A DNA stretch of 64,000 nt from Acrocarpospora catenulata (GCF_018476525.1 NZ_JAHCST010000011.1:62001-126000), one strand, 5' to 3'. Positions 25,219 to 34,959 are shown, counted from the first letter of the stretch. Translations and numbers: made by a program. Notes: generated from the letters alone by a model not told the origin.

Positions 25219-26624
25219 CACCGCGTCCAGGCGGGCGGTTCGAGCGGAGTCCGCTGCACGCCGATCCACTGCCGACGGGTGAACCCGGGCATCTGGTTCT
25301 CGGCACCGTGCCGCGCGTGCGCGTCGTTGACGTGCACCTCCCCGGCCTGAAGCCGCTCGGCGACCGCCATCCCCCGCATCAGATCGGCGGTGAAGACCGA
25401 GTTCATCAGCATCGGGTACCCATTGACCAGGCCGATCGCCTCTTCCTCCGAATCCACGACAGTGATCGGCAACACCGGCCCGAAGATCTCCTCGCTGAAG
25501 GCAGGCATATCGGGCGTGACGCCCGTGAGCACAGTCGGCCGGTAGAACAGCCCCTCGTATGTACCACCGGCGACCAACGAAGCCCCTTTCGCGAGGGAGG
25601 GCTGAACGATTCCCCGATGCACCCGATCCCGCTGCGCCTCGCTGATCAGCGGCCCGAGTTCGACCTGCTCGCGAACCGGGTCCCCCACCCGGAGCCGCTC
25701 GACCCGCCGGGTCACCGCCTCGACGTACCGATCGGCGACCTCCCGAAGGACGATGTGCCGGCTGGCGCTGATACAGGTCTGCCCCTGGAACTCCAACGAA
25801 GCCACCATGGCGCAGGACGCGGCCAACTCGATGTCGGCGTCCTCCAACACCACGAAGGCATTGGAACCCCCCAGCTCCAGCCGTATCTGCCGCAGATCGG
25901 CGGCGGCGGAGGCGGCGATGGCCAGCCCGACCTCCCGGGACCCGGTGAAGTCGAGCAGGTCCAGCCCCCGATGCTCGGCGAGCGCGTGCCCGGCCTCGGG
26001 ACCGTCACCGGTGACCAGGTTGAACACCCCCGGCGGGAACCCGGCCGCGTGCGCGGCCTCGGCGAACACCTGCCCACCCAGGATCGGGGTGAGTTCGGCC
26101 GGTTTGAGAACGATGGTGTTCCCGAACGCCAGCCCCGGCGCGACCGCCCGCAACGCCAGGTTGAACGGGTAGTTCCAGGGCGTGATCACCCCGATCACAC
26201 CCAGCGGCACCGCCCGGGAGAGCGATAACTTGCCCGCCTTGTACGGCTGGAGGATGTCGCCCGCGCTCTGCACCGCCTGCACGGCCGAGATGGCCAGCTG
26301 CCGCAGCCCCGCGGTGACCTCGTCCTCGGCCTTGGCGCGCACGCCGCCGGTCTCCCGCATGCTGAGTTCGACCAGCTCCTCGTACCGGGAGCGCAGGTCC
26401 TCGGCGAAGCGTTCCAGGCAGGCGGCCCGTTCCGGCGCGCCCAGCGCGGCCCATCCCGGCTGCGCGGCACGGGCCGCCGCCACGGCGCGGTCGACGTCGG
26501 CGGGGCCGCCCAGCGCGTACGCTCCGATCGGGTCGCCGGTCGCCTTCTCGTGGACGGGTGCGGTGTGGCCGGAGGCGGCGGGGGTGAACTCACCGTTGAC
26601 GTACAGGCTGCCTGAAGCGCTCAT
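25218..26624 (-). CDS. Aldehyde dehydrogenase, benzaldehyde/vanillin type (468 aa)
   Basis: ATG 26624 starts MSASGSLYVNGEF. Class motifs are complete: GVITPWNYPFNLALRAVAP, FTGSREVGLAI, catalytic Glu in LELGGSNAFVVLEDADIE and catalytic Cys in QGQTCISASRHIV. The best overall resemblance is to NAD(P)-dependent aromatic aldehyde dehydrogenases. It forms a two-gene operon with the hydroxyacid dehydrogenase downstream. About 225 bp separate it from the divergent DUF2264 gene; this gap is AT-rich near 26630-26665 and includes a TTGACA (26779) that could be a -35 element for the rightward gene. Confidence 0.85.
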   Translation of the reverse strand: MSASGSLYVNGEFTPAASGHTAPVHEKATGDPIGAYALGGPADVDRAVAAARAAQPGWAALGAPERAACLERFAEDLRSRYEELVELSMRETGGVRAKAEDEVTAGLRQLAISAVQAVQSAGDILQPYKAGKLSLSRAVPLGVIGVITPWNYPFNLALRAVAPGLAFGNTIVLKPAELTPILGGQVFAEAAHAAGFPPGVFNLVTGDGPEAGHALAEHRGLDLLDFTGSREVGLAIAASAAADLRQIRLELGGSNAFVVLEDADIELAASCAMVASLEFQGQTCISASRHIVLREVADRYVEAVTRRVERLRVGDPVREQVELGPLISEAQRDRVHRGIVQPSLAKGASLVAGGTYEGLFYRPTVLTGVTPDMPAFSEEIFGPVLPITVVDSEEEAIGLVNGYPMLMNSVFTADLMRGMAVAERLQAGEVHVNDAHARHGAENQMPGFTRRQWIGVQRTPLEPPAWTR

Positions 26625-26849
26625 GGCGAAGATTCTAAGCTTACTCCTATTCCTAAAATAAGGTCTTGACCACGGCCGACTTGTCCGGAAGGCTCTCCCA
26701 ATCCACCCCAAACCTCCCGATGATCGCGATGTTCCCCGACCAGGGCGGCGCACTTCTGTCGAAGGTTAAAACTAAGCCTTGACACAGTTGGGGTGTTACG
26801 GCGACCTTGAGTGCACCCATCCGGCCCGATCAGCGATCAGGGGAAGCGC

Positions 26850-28700
26850 GTGGACCAGTCGACCTCGGCGGCACCCGAAATCCCGCCCTCCCCTCTGGCA
26901 GGCTCGCTTGAGGGGTTGCAGGGGCTGTTGAACGAGCTGGTGGAGCCGCTGCTGGGCCGGTTCAGCCCGGGACGGGCCCGAGTGCTTCTCGGGCGAAATA
27001 CCGCGCATTATCCGGACGCGGCAGCGGAACTGGAGGCGTTCGCCCGGCCACTCTGGGGGCTGGCCCCGCTGGCGGCCGGGGGCGGGAAGTTCGACCACTG
27101 GGAACTGTGGCGGGAGGGACTGGCGGCGGGCACCGATCCGGCGCATCCCGAATACTGGGGCGCGGTCACCGACATCGACCAGCGCCTGGTCGAGACGGCA
27201 GCGATCGGGCTGGCGCTGGCCCTCGCGCCCGAGGTCCTGTGGGACCCGCTGACCGGGCGAGAGCGGGACAACGTGGCCACCTGGCTGCGGCACGCGATGA
27301 CCGTACGCCCGGTCGAGAACAACTGGCAGTTCTTCCCAGTACTGGTGGGACTGGGGCTGAATCGGATGGGCGTCGGCTTCGACCCGGCCCCCAATCTCGC
27401 GCGCCTGGACCTGCTGGAGTCGTACGCGCTGGGCAAAGGCTGGTACAGCGACGGCCCAAACCCCCAGCGGGACTACTACATCCCCTTCGCCATGCACTAC
27501 TACGGCCTGATTTATGCCCATTTAGGGGACGACAGTGACCGGGCCCAACGCTTCCGTGACCGAGCCGCCGCGTTCGCGCTCGACTTCCAGCACTGGTTCA
27601 CCACCGACGGCGCCGCCGTCCCGTACGGCAGGAGCCTGACCTACCGTTTCGCGCAAGGCGCGTTCTGGGGCGCCCTGGCCTTCGCCGGAGTCGACGCGCT
27701 GCCCTGGGGAGTGGTCAAGGGCTACCTCCTCCGCCACCTGCACTGGTGGCAGACCCACCCCATTTACGACAACTCCGGACTTCTCACCATCGGCTACACC
27801 TACCCCCAGCCCACCCTGGCCGAGCAGTACAACGCCCCCGGCTCGCCCTACTGGGCCCTGAAAGCCTTCCTCCCCCTGGCCCTTCCCGCCACCCACCCCT
27901 TCTGGCAGGCCGACGAGGCCCCCGCTCCCCCGCTCCCGGACGTACACACCCAGCCCGAACCGGGAGTCACCCTGATGCGCTGCGAGCAGGGCCGCCAAGT
28001 CGTCCTGCTCAGCGGCGGCCAGCACAACAACTGGGCCCGCCACGGCGCCGCCAAGTACAGCAAGTTCGCCTACTCCACCGCCTTCGGCTTCAGCGTCCCT
28101 GCCGGCACTTGGGACCTCGAACAGGGCGCCTTCGACAGCACCCTCGCCCTCAGCGAGGACGGCCACCACTGGCGCCCCTGCGAACTCCCCGAACACGCCG
28201 TCACCCACCCCGGCCACCACCACTTCACCTGGTCCCCCTGGCCAGACGTCCACCTCGAAACCTGGCTCCTCCCCCACGCCCCCTGGCACATCCGCGTCCA
28301 CCGCATCACCACCCCCCGCCCCCTCCACACCGCCGAAGGCGCCTTCGCCCTCTCCCGCGACATCCACTACAACTCAGAAACAGGCCCCGCCCACGCCCGC
28401 CTGACCTCCCCCACCGGCCACTGCCAAATCGAAGACCTCCAAGGCCACCGAACCGGCGAACTCATCCACCCACTCCCCGGCACGAACGTGATGACCCCTC
28501 GAACGGTGCTCCCCACCCTCCGCACCGAACTCCCCCCTGGCGAACACTGGCTGACCTGCGCAGTCCTGGCCCTGACCACCCCGGCGGGGGCGTGGTTGCC
28601 GCCCCCACCGGTGGCCCACCTGAGCGATCTCGTCCCGATCGCGTCCGGCGGGCCCACGGACCTCAGGAGCGGGCGCGGCGCAGGACCTCCTCGGGGGTGA
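26850..28700 (+). CDS. DUF2264 family protein, predicted (alpha/alpha)6-barrel polysaccharide-active enzyme (616 aa)
   Basis: GTG 26850 has AGGGGAAG upstream; the longer frame from 26811 lacks one. No signal peptide. DUF2264 is recognised from conserved blocks ENNWQFFPVLVGLGLNRMG, GWYSDGPNPQRDYYIPFAMH and YGRSLTYRFAQGAFWGAL, followed by a C-terminal beta-rich domain. Members are predicted glycan-degrading enzymes related to polysaccharide lyases and hydrolases. Cytosolic location fits processing of oligosaccharides taken up by a transporter such as the one at 20959-24005. Its 3' end overlaps the convergent ATPase gene by 38 bp. Confidence 0.85.
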   Translation: MDQSTSAAPEIPPSPLAGSLEGLQGLLNELVEPLLGRFSPGRARVLLGRNTAHYPDAAAELEAFARPLWGLAPLAAGGGKFDHWELWREGLAAGTDPAHPEYWGAVTDIDQRLVETAAIGLALALAPEVLWDPLTGRERDNVATWLRHAMTVRPVENNWQFFPVLVGLGLNRMGVGFDPAPNLARLDLLESYALGKGWYSDGPNPQRDYYIPFAMHYYGLIYAHLGDDSDRAQRFRDRAAAFALDFQHWFTTDGAAVPYGRSLTYRFAQGAFWGALAFAGVDALPWGVVKGYLLRHLHWWQTHPIYDNSGLLTIGYTYPQPTLAEQYNAPGSPYWALKAFLPLALPATHPFWQADEAPAPPLPDVHTQPEPGVTLMRCEQGRQVVLLSGGQHNNWARHGAAKYSKFAYSTAFGFSVPAGTWDLEQGAFDSTLALSEDGHHWRPCELPEHAVTHPGHHHFTWSPWPDVHLETWLLPHAPWHIRVHRITTPRPLHTAEGAFALSRDIHYNSETGPAHARLTSPTGHCQIEDLQGHRTGELIHPLPGTNVMTPRTVLPTLRTELPPGEHWLTCAVLALTTPAGAWLPPPPVAHLSDLVPIASGGPTDLRSGRGAGPPRG

Positions 28701-31700
28701 GCGGCCCCGCGGGGTGGTGGCTCAGGCACATCGGGGTCCGCAGCTTGACGAACGGGGAACCGTCGCGGGCGGCGTAGAAGGTGCCGACCTTGAGGTGACC
28801 GATGTCGCCGATGTCGCTGCCCTTCGCCCTGGCCACCTCCTTGGCCGCTTCGATATGCGCGGGGGCGTTGAGCAGGCCGAAGAACTGGGTGGCGGCGTTT
28901 CCGGTGATCCGGTTGTGCAGGCCCTTGGGCGCTTGGGTGGCGAAGATCAGGCCCAGGCCGTACTTGCGGGCCTGGGAGGCCAGCCAGAGAGTGCTCTGCG
29001 TGCAGGCGGTCGCCGGGCCGTCGGACGGGGCGAAGGTCTGGGCCTCGTCCATCACGAAGAGGCAGCCCAGCGGGCGATCGTTCGCCGGGTTCTTCTTGAT
29101 CCAGGCGACCAGGGCCATCTGGAGTTGGTTGACGAAGCTCTGCCGATCCGCGTCGGACGGCAGCCCGACAAAGCTGATCACCGAGATCCTGGCTCGCTTG
29201 CCGCCCGCTGGCGTGAGCAGGACGCCGGGATCCACGGGGGTTCCGTCGCCGCCGAACAGCGGATCGTTGACCTTGGCCGCGATGAGGATCTGCGCCAGAG
29301 CGGAGGCGATCTTGTGGGCGTTGCGTACCTCGCTCACCTCGTCCGGCAGGTCGGCGAGCAACTCGATCAGGCCGTCCAGCCCGCCGGAACCCTCCCGGCC
29401 GTGGTGGATGACACTCTCCCGGAGCACAGCACGAGCGAGATGCGCCTTCTCCGTCCTGCCATCGATCTTCGCCCGGGGGATCAGAGCCGCCATCGCCGAA
29501 TCCACGGCTTCGAGGAACTCGTCCGCGTCGCCGCGCACCGCAGCGAAGTCCGGCAGGGGCTGGAAGGAGATGGGGCGTCCGCTCGCCTTCCTGGGCGTCC
29601 AGACCACCACGTCGGTTCCTGCCAGGTAGTCGGCCGCCCGTACGTCGTCGCCGTCCTCCCACAGCTCGTTCGGCTGCGGCCAGGCGTCACCCAGGCGAGC
29701 GAGGTCGTTGTTGGGGTCCAGAACGATCGCCGACACCCCACGCAGCGCGCACTCTTCGATGATTCGCCGGATCAGAACCGTCTTACCCGACCCCGAGCCA
29801 GCGAAGATCACCGTGTGCTTGCGTAATGCGGCAAGCTCGACCGGCAGAGGCCGCCCGCCCACCGTGGCCCGGCCGACCACGAAACCGACGGGATCGATCA
29901 GCGCCGCCCGGCCGGCCGCCGGATGAGCGGGCTGTTCCAGCGAGCGCTGCGACTCGGCCGTGGAGGCCGCCTGGTCGGCAGCGGGCGGCATCGTCAGGTC
30001 GGGCCGTCCCATGACATCAGGCGACGTCGCCAGGTCAGGCCACGCCAGGTTGGGCGCTGCCCCGCCGGACGATGTCAGCGAGCGCGGAGTCTCGGCCGCA
30101 GGTGCCGCCGGACCGCCAGCGGGCGGCACCGCCAGATCGGGCCCTGCCGTCAGATCAGGCCATGCCGTCAAGCCGGGCGTAGCCCCGCTGCCGGAGGACG
30201 CCAGCGCGCTGAGGATGTCGGCGGCCGGTGGTTCGGTGCCGGACTCTGGGCTGGCGGGCGTAGCTTCGGGAGGTCGCCGGACCCCTGTTCCGGCAATCGA
30301 GGTCGGCAGATCCCCGATGTCGTGGAGTGCCTCGTTGAAGAGCTTTACGCCGTTGATCGGTTTGCGGTCGGCCAGCCATGCCTGAAGGTGGGGCGGGTTG
30401 GTGGCGATCAGGTCGCGCAGGGCGGCCAGGGCCTTGAGGTCGTCCGGTTCGAGGCGGAGGGTCCGCCCGCCCGCCCGTTCGAACTCCGCCAAGACCTCAA
30501 GTGTGCGCTTGCCACGGCCCCAGTCGGCCGTACGTAACAGGAATAGGCGGCGTTTGGGCACCTCTGCGTCGAGGCCCGCCGCGACGCAGGCGCTGCGGAT
30601 TCGCGTGAGGGCGGCGACCGCGTTGGTCGCGCCGATGCCACGGAACGCCCAATGCGCCTCGTCTTCAATGGTTTCATCCAGCGTGCGGCGGAGGCGGGCA
30701 TGTAGCGGAGGCTTGGCGTTCGGGAGGGGGTCGACGCTGAACGCCCTGCCCTGGTCGCCTTGGGCGGCAATCCAGGCGGTCAGCCCGGCGTGCAGCAGCC
30801 GGGGCATGACCACGTCCTCCGTGGCGGGGTCGAGTGCCGCCTCGATATCGGCGGCATCGGCCAGCAGGGCGAAGCTCGTATCGAGAGCTTGGAAATGAGC
30901 GACTTCGACCATGGGCGATACAGGCGGCCGCTCCACAGTGATCGTCTGGTCCAGGAGTTCAAGTTCCGAGATCTCGTCATTGATCAGACATCGCTGCACG
31001 TGAGCGTCGATCCTGGCGAAGAGTTGACGCGGCGTGTACTGGTACGCCTGTTCCAGTGCGGAGGGTCTCACCGGCCAGGTCGGATACGGCGGTTCGAACC
31101 CCAGCCTGGCGAACTGCACCCCCACACGCTTCGCCACGAGATCCCGGGCGACATCCGCATTGGGTATCTGCTTGAGCTGGACGGCCTCACGGAATCGGGC
31201 CTGGACCGTCTGTGTCGCGATGTTACGGATGTACTCCCAGGTGGCATTGAGACACGACACCACGGTCAGGGTCCGCCGAGTGTGCTCACGCAGGTCCATC
31301 AGCCCGCCCGCGACCTGCTCAATCACCAGTGCATCCGGCAGGTTGACCATGTTGTCCATGGTCGTCGCGTGCGCCGACTGGGCGATCAGTGTGTCGATCT
31401 GGTCGACCGCGATCACAGAGTGTCCGGTCAGGGCAAGCAACCGGGAGATGTCGGCGACGATCTCCTGCGGTGTCCGTTGGACCGGGCGAATCCCCCATTG
31501 GGTCCGTCCCTCGTGCTCCGATTCCGGAATGGAGTAGAGGAATGCTTCACCGATGTCCTGGAGGCGGAAATCATCCGAACCCAGGAGGATTAGAGCGCGC
31601 AGCGTGTCCTGCGCATCCCTGCCGAGCTGTGGATCCAGCCGGCGCAAGCCACTCACGAATGCGTCCAGGTGCTCACGGGCGAGTTCGGTGCCGCCGATGA

Positions 31701-32142
31701 CTGCCAGCCGCACGATCCGCTTGACGTCGATCAGCGGGGCCAGCCTGCCGAGGAAGACGCTGAGCTGAGTGTCCCCGTTCTCGTTCCGGTGGGACAGACC
31801 CCCGACCGCCGAGGTGACCATGCTCTCCCAGAAACCCTTGGCGTCCAGGAGTTGGAGCAGGAAGAAGTAGCCGCCCTGTTCCTGGACCTGCTCACGGAGC
31901 CAGCCGAGCATGTGTGTCTTGCCTGTGCCGTGCTCGCCTTGCAGGACGACCCCGACCGGGCTGACGTCCCGGCTCTCAGCCGCGCGTCGCAGGGCGGTCC
32001 GCAGCACCTCGATCGTCGCGCGGTGCAGGCTGTCCACATGGAACGGCGAGAGTCTCCAAACATCCGGCGGGCCCTGGACCGCATCGAACTGGAGCGCGTT
32101 GAGCGCCTGCCACTCCCCGCCAATCATCTCCGCGCCGATCAT
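28663..32142 (-). CDS. Double ATPase: N-terminal AAA plus C-terminal HerA/FtsK-like domain (1159 aa)
   Basis: ATG 32142 overlaps the previous stop (ATGA). The N-terminal half is an ORC/STAND-like AAA ATPase with Walker A GEHGTGKT (residues 69-76), Walker B-like VIAVDQIDTL near 245 and a long helical region. A low-complexity linker rich in Pro/Ala with repeated PDL units (about 610-760) follows. The C-terminal domain is HerA/FtsK-like: Walker A AGSGSGKT near 775, a second strand IVLDPNNDLARLGDAW, Walker B LFVMDEAQTFAPSDG near 1030, and FATQAPKGLHNRITGN with the sensor/arginine region. HerA-type motors pump DNA and pair with nucleases in defence systems. Here the upstream nuclease gene fits that picture. 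Confidence 0.85.
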   Translation of the reverse strand: MIGAEMIGGEWQALNALQFDAVQGPPDVWRLSPFHVDSLHRATIEVLRTALRRAAESRDVSPVGVVLQGEHGTGKTHMLGWLREQVQEQGGYFFLLQLLDAKGFWESMVTSAVGGLSHRNENGDTQLSVFLGRLAPLIDVKRIVRLAVIGGTELAREHLDAFVSGLRRLDPQLGRDAQDTLRALILLGSDDFRLQDIGEAFLYSIPESEHEGRTQWGIRPVQRTPQEIVADISRLLALTGHSVIAVDQIDTLIAQSAHATTMDNMVNLPDALVIEQVAGGLMDLREHTRRTLTVVSCLNATWEYIRNIATQTVQARFREAVQLKQIPNADVARDLVAKRVGVQFARLGFEPPYPTWPVRPSALEQAYQYTPRQLFARIDAHVQRCLINDEISELELLDQTITVERPPVSPMVEVAHFQALDTSFALLADAADIEAALDPATEDVVMPRLLHAGLTAWIAAQGDQGRAFSVDPLPNAKPPLHARLRRTLDETIEDEAHWAFRGIGATNAVAALTRIRSACVAAGLDAEVPKRRLFLLRTADWGRGKRTLEVLAEFERAGGRTLRLEPDDLKALAALRDLIATNPPHLQAWLADRKPINGVKLFNEALHDIGDLPTSIAGTGVRRPPEATPASPESGTEPPAADILSALASSGSGATPGLTAWPDLTAGPDLAVPPAGGPAAPAAETPRSLTSSGGAAPNLAWPDLATSPDVMGRPDLTMPPAADQAASTAESQRSLEQPAHPAAGRAALIDPVGFVVGRATVGGRPLPVELAALRKHTVIFAGSGSGKTVLIRRIIEECALRGVSAIVLDPNNDLARLGDAWPQPNELWEDGDDVRAADYLAGTDVVVWTPRKASGRPISFQPLPDFAAVRGDADEFLEAVDSAMAALIPRAKIDGRTEKAHLARAVLRESVIHHGREGSGGLDGLIELLADLPDEVSEVRNAHKIASALAQILIAAKVNDPLFGGDGTPVDPGVLLTPAGGKRARISVISFVGLPSDADRQSFVNQLQMALVAWIKKNPANDRPLGCLFVMDEAQTFAPSDGPATACTQSTLWLASQARKYGLGLIFATQAPKGLHNRITGNAATQFFGLLNAPAHIEAAKEVARAKGSDIGDIGHLKVGTFYAARDGSPFVKLRTPMCLSHHPAGPLTPEEVLRRARS

Positions 32143-32861
32143 CGCAGACCTATCGCGATGAGGTGCTTGTCCTGATCACCGATGCGGACCGCCGCGACGC
32201 GGTCGTCAGGGGTGAGTGTCTTCTGGTTCACCTCGGCGATGATGCGGACGTCGTCTTGGTGGATCATCTGGATCAGCGCCTGGTCGACGTCGGCCTTCGG
32301 GAGGTCGCCCAGCAGCGGCCGGACATCACGCAGACGTACCCATTCGGCGGGGGCGGAAGCCAGCTTGCTGTAGGCGGTGCGGATGAGTGTCTGGATCTCC
32401 TCCGCGGACACCGGCGTGAGCGAAACCTCCGGTGCGGTCCCGGTCTCCGGCAGCGAGGCTTCTGGCTGCGAGGTTTCCGGCTCCGGGGTTTCCGGCTGCG
32501 GAGCAGTCGGCTGCGCGGTGCCGAAGAGGTCGCTCAGCCGCAAGCCGGTCTGTTTCATGTAGCGCGGCAACCAGGGGAGGAGTGCCTTGAGCATCACACC
32601 CGAGGTGCGTGACGGGATCTTGATTCCCGCGTCCAGCTCACGCGCGACACGCGCCCAACCGCTGTCGGTCAGCGCGTGAACGTAAGCCCTTCCCTCCTTA
32701 CGGCTGTCGACCAATCTGAGCTGGTTCAACGTCTTGCGATCGGCGCCGTCAATGGTGATGCCATAAGTCGCGTCCAGCTCGGGGTTGGATATCTTCTTCC
32801 CTTCCACCATCAACACGACAAGTGCCGTAATTTGCGGATACGAGAGACCCTTTTCGGTCAT
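32139..32861 (-). CDS. Adaptor-like protein with winged-helix-type N-terminus (240 aa)
   Basis: ATG 32861 follows AAGGA and begins 1 bp after the nuclease stop; a longer start at 32885 overlaps the nuclease. The N-terminal 90 residues look like a winged helix (LSYPQITALVVLMVEGKKIS, NQLRLVDSRKEGRAYVHALT). A Pro/Glu/Thr-rich linker (about residues 125-150, repeated PETP/PEAS units) leads to a C-terminal domain of about 95 residues (VSAEEIQTLIRTAYSKLA, VRLRDVRPLLGDLP) that could be a second winged helix. No enzymatic motif is seen. It is sandwiched between the nuclease and ATPase genes and probably links them or senses DNA. Confidence 0.75.
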   Translation of the reverse strand: MTEKGLSYPQITALVVLMVEGKKISNPELDATYGITIDGADRKTLNQLRLVDSRKEGRAYVHALTDSGWARVARELDAGIKIPSRTSGVMLKALLPWLPRYMKQTGLRLSDLFGTAQPTAPQPETPEPETSQPEASLPETGTAPEVSLTPVSAEEIQTLIRTAYSKLASAPAEWVRLRDVRPLLGDLPKADVDQALIQMIHQDDVRIIAEVNQKTLTPDDRVAAVRIGDQDKHLIAIGLR

Positions 32862-32862
32862 G

Positions 32863-33999
32863 TCATTGTCCTTCGAACGTTCCAAGGCGACGGCCCTGGA
32901 GGAACTGTTTGAGCTGTTGGAGGACGAGCTGGAGATCGGTCAGAACGTGATCGTTGGTGAAGCGGAGGACCGCGAAGCCGTCGAGCTGGAGTTGGACGTC
33001 GCGGTGGCGGTCGGCGGCGAACTTACGTGGTTCGAGGTGGTCCTTGCCGTCGATCTCGACGACGCAGCGCTCTGCCCGCCAGATGAGATCGGTACGGATC
33101 AGGTTGCGCAGCGCGCGCGGGCGGTAGACCTGGTTCCAGGCCCGCCCCGCCGCCCAGTCGCAACGTTCGAGCGCCGCCTCCAGTACCTGTTCCGCCTCGC
33201 TGTAGGGATGCGGCCGCCCCAGCACCGCCGGCACGGCGACCGTGTGCGGGTCACGCGTGATCGGTGACGGGGGCAGTTCGGCCATCAGGTCGGCCAGGTC
33301 GTCGCGTAGCGGGACGTACACCGTCTCCACCCGGGCGGTGTCATCGAGATCCGCCCCGGTGAGCCAGACACCCAGTTGGCCCCGATCCGCCAGCCAGCCC
33401 AGCCCGGAGACGAGCACCCGCCGCTCACCAGCGGAAAGTCCATCAGGCACCTGAACGAGCAACGCGGCGTGGGTCCGCCCGAACCCGGCCGCCAGCACCC
33501 GGGCCAGCCCTTTCACGCGTATCTCGGCGGAGAAGGCCACCCGCGCCCGACTCCATGCTCCCGGTGTGGCGGCGTTCCCCAGAGTGCCCGGCATGCCCGT
33601 GCCCGCTAACCCCGGTGTGGCCGAGGTCCCCGGTGCGCCCTGAGTGCCACGTTCGAGGGCCCGTGCCGCCAGGTCCGCCAGGAACGGTCCGAAATGACGG
33701 CTGCCGGAGGCCAGGTCCAGGGCCATCGCCCGTACGGCCGCGATACCCAGGCCGCCGGGGCCGTCCAGGTGGGCGGCGCGGGGCAGCCAGGCCGGAAACA
33801 GGTCGATGGCGATGTTTTCCAGCTTGCGCAGGACGACGTCCACCAATTCCGTGGTGGAGCGCGAATTGCCGGCGACGTAGGTGACAATCGCCGGGGCGTC
33901 CTCGGGGAGCGGATCGAGGGAGAGTTCGATGGCGTCCGGATCGGCGCCCGCGAGGCGGACTACCCGGCCGATCGGCACCTTCCCCCACGACCACGCCAT
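32863..33999 (-). CDS. DUF559-type endonuclease-domain protein (378 aa)
   Basis: The first ATG (33999) gives MAWSWGKVPIGRVVRLAG. The C-terminal 100 residues carry a PD-(D/E)XK nuclease of the DUF559/Vsr-like group: RTDLIWRAERCVVEIDGKDH, with the Asp, Glu and Lys in place, then FAADRHRDVQLQLDGFAVLRFT. The N-terminal 270 residues are of unknown type, with a glycine/alanine-rich low-complexity stretch near 130-165. It heads a three-gene operon with an adaptor-like protein and a double ATPase. A nuclease role against foreign DNA is inferred from the domain pairing. Confidence 0.8.
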   Translation of the reverse strand: MAWSWGKVPIGRVVRLAGADPDAIELSLDPLPEDAPAIVTYVAGNSRSTTELVDVVLRKLENIAIDLFPAWLPRAAHLDGPGGLGIAAVRAMALDLASGSRHFGPFLADLAARALERGTQGAPGTSATPGLAGTGMPGTLGNAATPGAWSRARVAFSAEIRVKGLARVLAAGFGRTHAALLVQVPDGLSAGERRVLVSGLGWLADRGQLGVWLTGADLDDTARVETVYVPLRDDLADLMAELPPSPITRDPHTVAVPAVLGRPHPYSEAEQVLEAALERCDWAAGRAWNQVYRPRALRNLIRTDLIWRAERCVVEIDGKDHLEPRKFAADRHRDVQLQLDGFAVLRFTNDHVLTDLQLVLQQLKQFLQGRRLGTFEGQ

Positions 34000-34221
34000 A
34001 CTGTTTCCTTCTGACGCCTGGCAGCCAACCCCGCAGAGGCTATACGCGACCAGACGGGAATCGTGGGCAATTAGGTGTAATGGACGAAAATCCCCCTAAT
34101 TGTGATGGCCCTGAAATCTACAGCTTGGCCATAAATCAGTAAATTTCGGACTTTGAGTCTTCTTCACGCCTTGCATGAACCAATAAATGACAGTTTAAGA
34201 CCATTAGGGCGTTTTATGCCC
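34000..34221. other. AT-rich intergenic region upstream of nuclease operon
   Basis: About 220 bp with clearly lower GC than the surroundings (especially 34060-34215). No gene is supported. It should hold the promoter of the leftward nuclease operon. A short inverted repeat AGGGC-N7-GCCCT at 34206-34222 follows the stop of the hydrolase gene and could end its transcript. Confidence 0.5.
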
Positions 34222-34890
34222 TCATCCCTTCCCCAGGAAGGGGATGGCGAGGGTCGTGAAGGCGGTGAAGGCGTCCGTGTGGATGCAGTGGCCGACGTCG
34301 ATGGTGGCGAACTCTGCCTTGGGCATGAGGTGTGCCATCTCGGCGATGGCCTCGGCTGAGATGTGGCTGGCAGGGCCGCCGCTGATGGCGAGGGTGCGCA
34401 TGGTCATCTCGGGGAGGCGGTTCCACCAGGTGGGGTCGACGGCGCGGATGTCCCGGCGCATGACGTCGACGACTCGCCAGTCGAAGTCAATGGGTTCGTC
34501 GGGCTTCTCGAACAGGTCGATGGGGAGGGGCGGACCTTCGCGGGGTGGTGGGGGCGCGTCTTCGAGGATCATGCGGCGGACGAGTCCGGGACGTTCCCTG
34601 GCCACTCGATGGGCGACCGCGCCCCCCATCGAGTGGCCGACGAGGTCGATCTGCCGGAGGCCCAGCCGGTCGAGCAGGGCCAGGGTGTCGGCGGCCATCA
34701 GGTCCACGGAGTACTCGCCCGGCCAGGGGCTGTCCCCATGGCCTCGCGCGGTCACCGCGAACGTGTGCCTGCCCAGTTCGGCGATGAAGTCATCCCAGGT
34801 CGCAGGGCTGTCGGTCAGCCCGTGCAAGAGTACGACCGGGATCCCCCCGGCCACCCCGCGCTCCTGATAGGCGAGCTCAACGGTCTTCAT
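34222..34890 (-). CDS. Alpha/beta hydrolase (222 aa)
   Basis: Compact alpha/beta-hydrolase with oxyanion region VVLLHGLTDSPATWDDF, nucleophile elbow GHSMGG (Ser near residue 90) and a C-terminal His in DVGHCIHTDAF. The acid residue is probably in the strand preceding EAIAEMAHLMP. The length is short for the family because the cap is reduced. It could be an esterase, lipase or haloperoxidase-like enzyme. It is followed by a weak hairpin and stands alone. Confidence 0.85.
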   Translation of the reverse strand: MKTVELAYQERGVAGGIPVVLLHGLTDSPATWDDFIAELGRHTFAVTARGHGDSPWPGEYSVDLMAADTLALLDRLGLRQIDLVGHSMGGAVAHRVARERPGLVRRMILEDAPPPPREGPPLPIDLFEKPDEPIDFDWRVVDVMRRDIRAVDPTWWNRLPEMTMRTLAISGGPASHISAEAIAEMAHLMPKAEFATIDVGHCIHTDAFTAFTTLAIPFLGKG

Positions 34891-34959
34891 GCAGGCACGC
34901 TAACGGATGTCCGAAGCCTGGAGCCCTTGCCGGATTCAGCCCTCAGGGAAGACCACCGG

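Noticed and set aside
34206-34222. AGGGC/GCCCT inverted repeat as a strong terminator
   Set aside because: The stem is only 5 bp and no T-run follows on the relevant strand; noted only as a weak possibility.
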